Shown here piece by piece: positions 1 to 5,685 of a DNA stretch of 5,685 bases (position 1 is the first letter of the stretch; every line of letters starts with the position of its first letter). A program made the position numbers and the translations under genes. The stretch is from the NCBI GenBank assembly GCA_902796095.1, contig CADBNP010000199.1:1-5685 (forward strand), read 5' to 3'. This DNA is from an uncultured Aeromonadales bacterium. Its GTDB lineage: Bacteria > Pseudomonadota > Gammaproteobacteria > Enterobacterales > Succinivibrionaceae. The notes under the pieces were generated by a model that searched no databases, was not told the DNA's origin, and saw only the letters and a list, made by a program, of their open reading frames with translations.

Positions 1-10
1 ACAGTCTGTT

Positions 11-16
11 TATAAT
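11..16 (+). promoter_or_regulatory. Possible sigma-70 -10 box
   Basis: A perfect TATAAT hexamer. The matching -35 element would lie outside the left edge, so the promoter cannot be confirmed. If real, transcription would start near 22-24 and give a leader of about 70 bases before the YceG gene. A caution is that TAA at 13-15 could instead be the stop codon of an upstream gene, in which case the hexamer is coincidental. No better promoter is visible between 57 and 94. Confidence 0.35.
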
Positions 17-20
17 ACTG

Positions 21-56
21 AAGCTGGTCGGAATTCTTTTTCCGGCTTGTTTTTTT
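21..56 (+). terminator. Intrinsic terminator or leader attenuator
   Basis: AAGCTGG (21-27) pairs with CCGGCTT (42-48) using one G-T wobble. An alternative inner stem is CGGAA with TTCCG. A G and then seven T (50-56) follow at once, which is the arrangement of a rho-independent terminator on the + strand. There is no T tract on the other side, so it should work in one direction only. It most simply ends an upstream gene lying just outside the window. If the TATAAT at 11-16 is an active promoter, the same hairpin would sit at the very start of the leader of the YceG-TelA unit. Confidence 0.6.
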
Positions 57-90
57 ATGTGTGAAGTCTGTCAGATCAGAAGAAACCATA

Positions 91-94
91 GGAG
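91..94 (+). promoter_or_regulatory. RBS touching the ATG of the YceG gene
   Basis: AGGAG (90-94) is the only Shine-Dalgarno-like sequence near the start. It directly abuts the ATG at 95 with no spacer, which is too close for normal use. The in-frame TTG at 104-106 lies nine bases after it, an ordinary spacing, so initiation at TTG104 is a real alternative. An in-frame TAG at 89-91 rules out any start further upstream. Confidence 0.5.
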
Positions 95-2380
95 ATGCAG
101 GTTTTGATAAGGCGCGAAGAAATATCTAAACTGGATGATTTTTTCACTGATTTGGGAAAACGCAGAAACAAAGGCGGGTATTTCTGTCGCATAAACGGAT
201 ACAACCGGCAGATCCATGAATTTATTCTCAGGTATTATGAAGCGGCAAGAAAGTGCGGAGCTGTAATTGAAGGTAAACTGAATAATCCTGACGAGAAAAA
301 TCTGTCCTATTACAATGAGATTATGGGTTCCGATTTTCAGAGGGATCCTGAATTTATAAAATCCGCCCTGAAAAAATGGCTGCCGAGGGCATCTCTGTTT
401 CAGAGAGATAATCTGGCTGCATCCATATGCAGTACTCTTGATGAACTGAAACAGGCCGGCAAAAATGAAAATATGCTTAAAAATGCGTATGTAAAATTCA
501 TGTGCTGGCTTTATTACAGATTTGAAGGAATCGTCAATCATCTGGGTGAGGAAAAACTGCCGAAGATCCTGTACGAGGGAAGCACAGGCAGTTATGAACT
601 TCTTCTTATGAAGGTTCTTTTTTCAGCAGGATGCGATATTGTTCTTCTACAGTATAACGGCGATGCAGAATATCTGAAATTAGATAAAAATTCTGAATGG
701 TCCTCTGATTTAAAAATTGAGGGAATGACAGCCTTTCCGGAGTCCTTCAGTCTGAAGGTTATCAGGCAGGATATACAGAATGCATTGAACTGTGAACGTC
801 TGTACGGGACTAAACCGCAGTTCAGCAACTGCACCAATGCATGGATTTCCGGAAAAATTATGGATGATATCCGAAAGGATTTCGGCTCAAGAGGAAATGA
901 CGGAGCGTTTTTTTATAACTGCTTCTGCAGAATCAGGGGAGTTGAGGACAAGGTTACATATCTTAACGATCTGTACCGGCTGCAGCTTGATCTGAAGCAG
1001 TCGCAGAGAAACATTGTAATAGTGAACGGACAAATACCGCATCCTTCATCTGAGGAGATAAGCGGAATACATCACGGCAACTATAATGATGTCAGTCAGA
1101 TGATTTCCGATCTGTCATCCAACCTGAGTTTCCTGTTAGGTCAGGAACTGAGAAGAATAGTAAACAAGGCTTTTGTCGACATAATTCTTGAAGAGAGCAG
1201 AGCAGAGATAAATATCAGCAGACTGACGGGCAGGGCTGTTTATATGCTGTGCTGGCTTAAACGCTATCATCTGCAGCTGTTTCCCAACTGGAAAATGCCT
1301 CAGACAGCAGCTTTCCTTCTGATGGGAGGTTGCAGAAATGACAATGAATCCGCATTCTGCAGATTCCTGGCCAGACTGCCGGTTGATCTGATCATATTCA
1401 ATCCGGATCTCAGTCAGAAGTGCTGCCTGCAGGATAACCTTCTGTACGAGGTTAATTATGAGGAGTCTCTTGAGGTTTCTGAATATCCGGATGAAAACTC
1501 CGGACTGAAAGTTGGGACGGCTGCCTATCACGCAGAGCGTGATCTGGATAAAATGGTATACGAAGATACCGGAATTTACCGCAATCAGCAGTACAGCAGG
1601 GCTTCAGTACTGATTCTGCAGACCATGTATGAGGAGATCCCTGTATTGTGGGATCAGGAGGTTAAATACAGACCTAATTTCAGCATAGCAGATTCAGTTG
1701 TAAATACTCCTGTAATTTTTGCCAAAATAAGCGGTGTCAAGGATAAGGATTTGCCATCGTACTGGGACAGCATCAGGAAACTGATCACCCCCGATACGGC
1801 AGTCATTAAAAATGTACCGGTTATAACCGCTGAAACTCCGAACCCGGTTCGGGAATTTGCCACGGAGTTCTTTAAAAACGGTAAACTTCTGAAAACAGTA
1901 ATCAAGTCCCATAAGGCATACCAGTACGGTTTTCTGAGGGAGAATGTACAGGATTACATTCTTGACAAGCTGCAGCTCCTGATAGATCAGAAAATAATAA
2001 AAGGAACATTTGAAAACGGTACCGAGTATACTATTATTTCAACAGTGCTGAATCTTGATAAAAATATCCTGAGAATGATTCAGAAATTTGATTTTACGAA
2101 AAAGAACCCGAAACTGATTTACGTTATTGCCGGTGAAACAATGCTGTCGCTGGAGGATACTATCAGTGTGGCTTTTTTCAACCGGCTGGGATTCGATATT
2201 CTGTTCTTTGTCCCTACAGGATATCAGTGTGTCGAGAAGTACTTTAACCGTAATTTAATGGAAGAACATCAGATAGGAGAATATGTTTTTGATCTGAGAA
2301 TCCCTAAACTGGGTAAAACTTCATCTGATCAGAACAGTGCTTCATCCTGGTTTGATTTTATTTTTAAGTGGAGGAAATGA
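95..2380 (+). CDS. yceG: YceG-family protein (Ter stress module), extended three-unit form
   Basis: Predicted cytoplasmic protein of 761 residues with no signal peptide or membrane segment. I recognise the C-terminal two thirds as the YceG family (Pfam YceG_bac; the B. subtilis YceG type, unrelated to E. coli YceG/MltG). Signature pieces are 'VIFAKISGVKDKD' (540-552), 'PKLIYVIAGET' (672-682), 'GFDILFFVPTGY' (699-710) and the end 'EYVFDLRIP' (729-737). The family occurs in tellurite/chemical-stress (Ter) gene clusters; its biochemical activity is unproven, and a role in a cytosolic biosynthetic module has been proposed. From memory B. subtilis YceG has about 540 residues, so this one carries an N-terminal extension of roughly 220-270 residues. 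The extension looks like one more copy of the same unit ('YFCRINGYNRQ' at 29-39, 'KILYEGSTGSYELL' at 157-170, 'GCDIVLLQYNGD' at 179-190). The start is ATG95 or TTG104. The gene is coupled to the TelA gene one base downstream. Confidence 0.88.
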   Translation: MQVLIRREEISKLDDFFTDLGKRRNKGGYFCRINGYNRQIHEFILRYYEAARKCGAVIEGKLNNPDEKNLSYYNEIMGSDFQRDPEFIKSALKKWLPRASLFQRDNLAASICSTLDELKQAGKNENMLKNAYVKFMCWLYYRFEGIVNHLGEEKLPKILYEGSTGSYELLLMKVLFSAGCDIVLLQYNGDAEYLKLDKNSEWSSDLKIEGMTAFPESFSLKVIRQDIQNALNCERLYGTKPQFSNCTNAWISGKIMDDIRKDFGSRGNDGAFFYNCFCRIRGVEDKVTYLNDLYRLQLDLKQSQRNIVIVNGQIPHPSSEEISGIHHGNYNDVSQMISDLSSNLSFLLGQELRRIVNKAFVDIILEESRAEINISRLTGRAVYMLCWLKRYHLQLFPNWKMPQTAAFLLMGGCRNDNESAFCRFLARLPVDLIIFNPDLSQKCCLQDNLLYEVNYEESLEVSEYPDENSGLKVGTAAYHAERDLDKMVYEDTGIYRNQQYSRASVLILQTMYEEIPVLWDQEVKYRPNFSIADSVVNTPVIFAKISGVKDKDLPSYWDSIRKLITPDTAVIKNVPVITAETPNPVREFATEFFKNGKLLKTVIKSHKAYQYGFLRENVQDYILDKLQLLIDQKIIKGTFENGTEYTIISTVLNLDKNILRMIQKFDFTKKNPKLIYVIAGETMLSLEDTISVAFFNRLGFDILFFVPTGYQCVEKYFNRNLMEEHQIGEYVFDLRIPKLGKTSSDQNSASSWFDFIFKWRK
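2370..2374 (+). promoter_or_regulatory. RBS of the TelA gene, inside the end of the YceG gene
   Basis: GGAGG at 2370-2374, seven bases before ATG2382, a textbook Shine-Dalgarno. It overlaps the last codons of the YceG-family gene, whose TGA is at 2378-2380. This site decides the TelA start: the earlier in-frame ATG at 2337 has no comparable site and would overlap the upstream gene by 44 bases. The arrangement predicts translational coupling of the two proteins. Confidence 0.85.
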
Positions 2381-2381
2381 T

Positions 2382-3542
2382 ATGGGTCTGAATTTCAGCA
2401 AATCATCCACGGAGCAGCCTGAAGTAATTGAAGTTGCCCCGGATCAGGAGCCTGGCACTGATCTGGTTGTAAAACCATATGACATAGTTGCTGACAGAAA
2501 CAACATGAATACGCAGCTGGTTAATTCTCCCGAGGTTGATGCTATTGTGAGTACAATAGAGGTCAATAATATGGAGTCGATTGTCAGCTTCGGTGCAAAT
2601 GTCGCCGAGGAAATATCCAAGGCATCCGATGTAGTTCTGAACGGTATGAGCATGTCTCAGCTTGATGATTCAAACCAGATGCTGGCAACTCTGGCCAAGA
2701 TCATGGAGAAATTTGATATTCAGGAGCTCAAGGATGATAACGAAGGTTTCTGGGGAAAACTCTTCGGAAATCTTCGCAAAAAACTTGATCATCTTCTTGA
2801 AAAATATCACACCATGGGCGAAGAAGTTGACAAGATTTATGTTCAGCTGAAGCAGTATGAGGCTGAGATCAAGCAGGCCAACCGCAAACTTGAATCCATG
2901 TTTGATGCCAACGTAAATTTTTATCATGAGCTGGTAAAGTACATTCTGGCAGGTGAGCAGGGATGCAGGGAGCTGGAAACATATATTGCCCAGCGTCAGA
3001 AGGATCTGGAGACAACAGGAGACGGAGCAATTCAGTTTGAAATCAACAATCTGAATCAATGTCTCATGCTTCTTGAGCAGAGAACCCAGGATCTGAGAAT
3101 GGCGGAAAGTGTGGCCATGCAGTCCATACCAATGATAAAGACAATGGCATTTTCCAATATGAATCTGGTCAGAAAAATCAATTCTGCATTTGTTGTAACT
3201 CTTCCTGTTTTCAAACAGGCCATTGCACAGGCCATTATGCTTAAGCGTCAGCGTCTGCAGGCTGAATCCATGGCCGCACTTGATGCCAAAACAAATGAAC
3301 TGCTGATTAGAAATGCAAGAAATACTGTTGAGCAGTCCAAGATGACCACCAGACTGGCATCCGGATCCTCGGTTAAGATCGAAACTCTGGAAACTACCTG
3401 GCGTACGATTGTAAACGGCATTGAAGAGACAAGAAACATTCAGGAAAATGCCAGAAAGAAAAGAATTGAGGATGCAAACCGCCTGGAGGTTATTAAGCAG
3501 GAATTCAATCAGAAGTATCATATGCCCGATAAGAAGTACTGA
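2382..3542 (+). CDS. telA: TelA/YceH-family toxic anion resistance protein
   Basis: Protein of 386 residues, the usual length for the TelA family (Pfam PF05816; YceH and YaaN in B. subtilis). Members are linked to resistance to tellurite and to cell-envelope-active compounds, but their mechanism is unknown. Seen in the sequence: an acidic, probably disordered N-terminus (about 1-50); the family hallmark 'GFWGKLFGNLRKKLDHLLEK' at 122-141; then almost entirely helical, Glu/Lys/Gln-rich sequence with coiled-coil character (about 130-240). Conserved family pieces follow: 'MAESVAMQSIPMIK' (240-253), 'VVTLPVFKQAIAQAI' (271-285), 'KTNELLIRNA' (303-312) and 'ETTWRTIVNGIEETRNIQE' (337-355). A basic tail ends in DKKY. 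There is no signal peptide or transmembrane helix, so it is predicted cytosolic. It directly follows the YceG-family gene, as yceH follows yceG in B. subtilis, and is last in the unit. Confidence 0.94.
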   Translation: MGLNFSKSSTEQPEVIEVAPDQEPGTDLVVKPYDIVADRNNMNTQLVNSPEVDAIVSTIEVNNMESIVSFGANVAEEISKASDVVLNGMSMSQLDDSNQMLATLAKIMEKFDIQELKDDNEGFWGKLFGNLRKKLDHLLEKYHTMGEEVDKIYVQLKQYEAEIKQANRKLESMFDANVNFYHELVKYILAGEQGCRELETYIAQRQKDLETTGDGAIQFEINNLNQCLMLLEQRTQDLRMAESVAMQSIPMIKTMAFSNMNLVRKINSAFVVTLPVFKQAIAQAIMLKRQRLQAESMAALDAKTNELLIRNARNTVEQSKMTTRLASGSSVKIETLETTWRTIVNGIEETRNIQENARKKRIEDANRLEVIKQEFNQKYHMPDKKY

Positions 3543-3566
3543 ACTGATTCATAACAGTTGAAGAGG

Positions 3567-3590
3567 AACATGCCGTCATGGCATGTTTTT
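3567..3590 (+). terminator. Intrinsic terminator after the TelA gene
   Basis: A perfect eight-base-pair stem, AACATGCC (3567-3574) with GGCATGTT (3580-3587), has a five-base loop and runs into a T tract (3586-3590). It lies 24 bases after the TGA of the TelA gene. A small inverted repeat (AACTG at 3542-3546, CAGTT at 3555-3559) sits between the two. There is no T tract on the opposite side, so it terminates + strand transcription only. It separates the YceG-TelA unit from the protease gene. Confidence 0.88.
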
Positions 3591-3807
3591 GTGATGCTGC
3601 GTTTTTTGTACACTACGGCATTTTCAGAAGCAGGAGTCTGCCGGCTGGCAGGACTTCTGTTGTGTCTGATTTATTCTGTGATGTCTTTTTGCTGTAAAAC
3701 CGACAGGTCTGGCAGCTGCTGATTTACCAGTTACTTGAATTTGCACTGTCTGCCGTGTCATGCTCTGCAGAAATTTTTTCAACCGGCAATCTCCCAAAAT
3801 ATTTCTG
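3591..3807. other. Intergenic region upstream of the protease gene
   Basis: About 217 bases with no convincing coding sequence on either strand. It must carry the promoter of the protease gene, but I cannot point to a good -35/-10 pair. Weak candidates are TGTAAA at 3693-3698 without a fitting -35, and TTGCAC at 3741-3746 without a fitting -10. The only clear structure is the imperfect hairpin at 3625-3659. Short imperfect direct repeats occur: CTGGCAG at 3645-3651 and 3709-3715, and TCTGCCG at 3637-3643 and 3749-3755. Confidence 0.6.
3625..3659. promoter_or_regulatory. Imperfect inverted repeat / possible RNA hairpin
   Basis: CAGAAG (3625-3630) pairs with CTTCTG (3654-3659), and an inner TGCC (3639-3642) pairs with GGCA (3647-3650) around a four-base loop. 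Unpaired, unequal sides separate the two stems. No T tract follows, so it is not a simple terminator. It could be a protein-binding site or leader structure of the protease gene. Function unknown. Confidence 0.3.
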
Positions 3808-5685
3808 ATGATTATCATAAAAAAATTACGCCTTCCCGCATTTGTTTCATATCTGTGCCTGTCCTCCTTTATTTCCGGCTGCTCTTCCTACAATGTGGTT
3901 TCAGACTGGGGCAACATTTCTCTTGCTGAGGACGGTGATATATGGACAGGCAGAGCCTATACCATTACCGCAGAAAATGCCGTTAATATCCATGCCTCCA
4001 TGGGAAAGATTGTTGAAGGTTCCGGAAAATCCGAATACCGGTATATTTTCAATCGTGAGCTTCTTGATCAGCGTTCTGCCGAATTTCCCGTTGTTGATGA
4101 ATTTACCTACGAAACACCCCAGGGAAAAAAGTTCAGCCGCCGTATAAGACTTTATGAGCAGGATCCTCTTCTCCGATATCAGTGGCATATATATAACAAC
4201 GGTAAAAATTATTTCGATGTATCAAGAGCTCCTTTAAAAGGCATTGATCTTAATCTTCTGCCGGCCTGGGCAGAAACTGACAGTGACGGCAAAGCATTAA
4301 GCGGAGAAGGTGTGACGGTTGCAGTGCTTGATCTTCCTGTAGATCTCAAGCATGAGGATCTGGCTGACAGAGTTGATGAATCAAAGAAAGCTGTTGATCC
4401 CGGATCTGTCAATACAGGCGTTGTGATCAACAATCTGAACAGAACCAGGGGAGCCGAGCTTCACGGCACATCTGTTGCCGGAATTATTTCCGCATCAGGG
4501 TTTAACGGCAGGGGGATCAGAGGCATTGCCTACAAAAGCCGGTTTTACTCGGTAAATGCCATATCATCACCTCAGGAGCTTGTCAGGCAGGAAGGTGCCG
4601 CCAAACTTGTTTCGGCCTTTGAAAAGGTTTTGAAAACTGCAGATACGGATGTGGTTAATGCCAGTATTGGATCAGATCTTTATGCGGAAAATGATGAAAG
4701 CTCAGGTCAGATAGACGTTCTGTACAGCCGTAATATTCCAGTTGTTCATGCTTCAGGCAATGAATTTCGGCTAAATACATGGAACGGCACGGTAATAAAT
4801 AAGCGGTGTGCTGAATTAAGGGCTGACTGCCGAAGCTCTGTTACCGGACATCTTTCCCGCTCTCCCCACGTTATTAACGTGGCGGCAGTTAATGCAGAGG
4901 GCAGGAAATCCTCCTATTCCTCCTCCAGCTCCAATATGTGGATCTCCGGGCTTGGAGGAGAGGACGGCTATTCTCTTGTGAAAAATGACGATGCCCCCGG
5001 CGTTGTCTCCACACTGTCAAGCTATGACTGCTCTCATAACAACTATGACAGTGACGGGGACAGATCCCGCTGGAGAACCTTCGGAGATCAGTCCTGCCAT
5101 TACACCGCAAAAATGAAGGGAACTTCGGCGGCAGCTCCTGAAATTACCGGAATAATAGCTCTTTTAAAGCAGATTAATAAAGGTTTTACCATACCTCAGA
5201 TTAAATATATTCTGGCATCCGCTGCCCGAAATGATCTTAAAATACCGGGTCTTAAGTATGAGCCTCTAAAGGATTCTTCCGGTATGACAATTGATCCCGG
5301 GTGGACAGAAAACAGTTCCGGTTATCGTTTTTCAAACTGGTACGGATTTGGACTGATTGATTCTGCGGCAGCTGTTACCCTGGCAAAGAAATGCCATGAA
5401 GATCCTGCCTGTAGCAGGAGGACATCGCTGCCTGAAAAAATGATCTTTTCGGTATCTTCATGCTCAAAAGCTGACGGTGGATATGTCTGTGAGATACGGG
5501 GTGACGGAGTACATAACGGCGATCCGATGGAGATTGAATCTGTTGAGGTTACTTTTGGCAGGATCAGACCTTTGTGTATAGATGATTCCGGTTTCAGAAA
5601 TTTCAGGGAGCTGGCTTTTGCTGTTCTGCCGTTTTATACAGATCTGCAGCTGGTGCTGTCATCGTCGGGCGGTACCAGCAGTGCA
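3808..5685 (+). CDS. Lipidated kexin-like S8 serine protease, 3' end beyond window
   Basis: 626 codons are visible with no stop before the right edge. It is a subtilase (peptidase family S8) of the kexin/proprotein-convertase type, as found in gammaproteobacteria (Aeromonas sobria serine protease is a known relative). ATG3808 gives a classic lipoprotein signal: KK at 5-6, a hydrophobic core, and lipobox I-S-G-Cys25. A region of unknown fold (26-118) follows, then the catalytic domain from 'DPLLRYQWHIYNNG' (about 119) to 'NWYGFGLIDSAAAV' (510-523). The triad is Asp175 (in VAVLDLPVDLKHEDL), His219 (ELHGTSVAGII) and Ser440 (GTSAAAP), with oxyanion Asn318 (ASGNE). The stretch 566-626, ending TDLQLVLSSSGGTSSA, resembles the start of a P (homoB) domain. 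Apart from Cys17 in the signal and lipobox Cys25, eight cysteines fall in four close pairs, fitting an exported protein. The start lacks a visible Shine-Dalgarno; ATG3760 is in frame but would bury the signal peptide. The usual Gly two residues after the catalytic Asp is Pro. Confidence 0.92.
   Translation, partial: MIIIKKLRLPAFVSYLCLSSFISGCSSYNVVSDWGNISLAEDGDIWTGRAYTITAENAVNIHASMGKIVEGSGKSEYRYIFNRELLDQRSAEFPVVDEFTYETPQGKKFSRRIRLYEQDPLLRYQWHIYNNGKNYFDVSRAPLKGIDLNLLPAWAETDSDGKALSGEGVTVAVLDLPVDLKHEDLADRVDESKKAVDPGSVNTGVVINNLNRTRGAELHGTSVAGIISASGFNGRGIRGIAYKSRFYSVNAISSPQELVRQEGAAKLVSAFEKVLKTADTDVVNASIGSDLYAENDESSGQIDVLYSRNIPVVHASGNEFRLNTWNGTVINKRCAELRADCRSSVTGHLSRSPHVINVAAVNAEGRKSSYSSSSSNMWISGLGGEDGYSLVKNDDAPGVVSTLSSYDCSHNNYDSDGDRSRWRTFGDQSCHYTAKMKGTSAAAPEITGIIALLKQINKGFTIPQIKYILASAARNDLKIPGLKYEPLKDSSGMTIDPGWTENSSGYRFSNWYGFGLIDSAAAVTLAKKCHEDPACSRRTSLPEKMIFSVSSCSKADGGYVCEIRGDGVHNGDPMEIESVEVTFGRIRPLCIDDSGFRNFRELAFAVLPFYTDLQLVLSSSGGTSSA

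Noticed and set aside
71..541. Antisense open frame of 156 codons opposite the start of the YceG gene
   Set aside because: Shadow of the real coding frame; composition is unlike a protein and no ribosome binding site is visible.
2337..2381. Longer TelA reading frame starting at ATG2337
   Set aside because: It overlaps the YceG gene, lacks a ribosome binding site and adds 15 residues not typical of the family; ATG2382 has a well-spaced GGAGG.
2382..2402. TelA N-terminus MGLNFSK resembling a eukaryotic N-myristoylation signal
   Set aside because: Bacteria lack the transferase and TelA proteins are cytosolic; a short match like this is expected by chance.
2670..3521. Antisense open frame of 283 codons opposite the TelA gene
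   Set aside because: It is the mirror of a highly conserved, strongly supported gene; its Cys/Leu/His-rich translation resembles no family I know and it has no supporting signals.
3543..3807. Protease as third gene of the YceG-TelA operon
   Set aside because: A strong intrinsic terminator and about 220 further bases separate it, and I know of no functional link.
3624..3818. Small minus-strand frame in the intergenic region
   Set aside because: No recognisable protein, no ribosome binding site, and it overlaps the protease start; most likely chance.
3803..3818. Fur-box-like palindrome ATGATTATCAT over the protease start codon
   Set aside because: The core is palindromic, but only one half resembles the Fur consensus, and the bases also encode the start codon and the Ile run of the signal peptide.
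1..5685. CRISPR array, tRNA, rRNA, insertion sequence or attachment site
   Set aside because: No regularly spaced repeats, no cloverleaf or rRNA-like sequence, no transposase and no terminal inverted repeats were seen.

Overview
The window holds three protein genes, all on the + strand, in two transcription units. Moderately AT-rich coding sequence, Shine-Dalgarno-led coupled genes, a lipoprotein signal and a kexin-like protease of a type common in gammaproteobacteria suggest a Gram-negative bacterium. A gammaproteobacterium of the gut Succinivibrionaceae type is my best guess, but that assignment is weak because there is no rRNA or marker gene here.

Layout. Positions 1-94 carry a TATAAT hexamer and a hairpin followed by a T tract, probably the end of an upstream unit or a leader attenuator. 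Positions 95-2380 encode a 761-residue YceG-family protein. It is followed one base later by a TelA/YceH-family 'toxic anion resistance' protein (2382-3542), whose ribosome binding site lies inside the end of the first gene. A strong intrinsic terminator (3567-3590) closes this unit. An intergenic stretch of about 220 bases (3591-3807) with one imperfect hairpin follows. At 3808 starts a secreted, lipidated subtilisin-family (S8, kexin-like) protease with an incipient C-terminal P domain. It runs off the right edge without a stop codon.

How they fit together. YceG and TelA/YceH are neighbours in the Bacillus subtilis yceCDEFGH tellurite/stress operon and in the wider Ter (tellurite/chemical stress) systems, so the first two genes form a recognisable two-gene module. 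No TerD, TerC or TerY partner is inside the window. The protease is separated by a terminator and is probably independent.

The most notable observation is that the YceG-like protein appears to be built from three tandem copies of a unit of about 250 residues. Each copy has the same order: a '[CA][RK]I.G' strand motif, a short strand with Pro, a helical bundle, and a Rossmann-like '(K)xLxxxG ... GxDIxxx' segment about 130 residues later. The protease also has two oddities: its catalytic Asp is followed by Leu-Pro instead of the usual Thr/Ser/Asp-Gly, and a basic cluster sits just before its catalytic domain, where a prodomain cleavage site would be expected.
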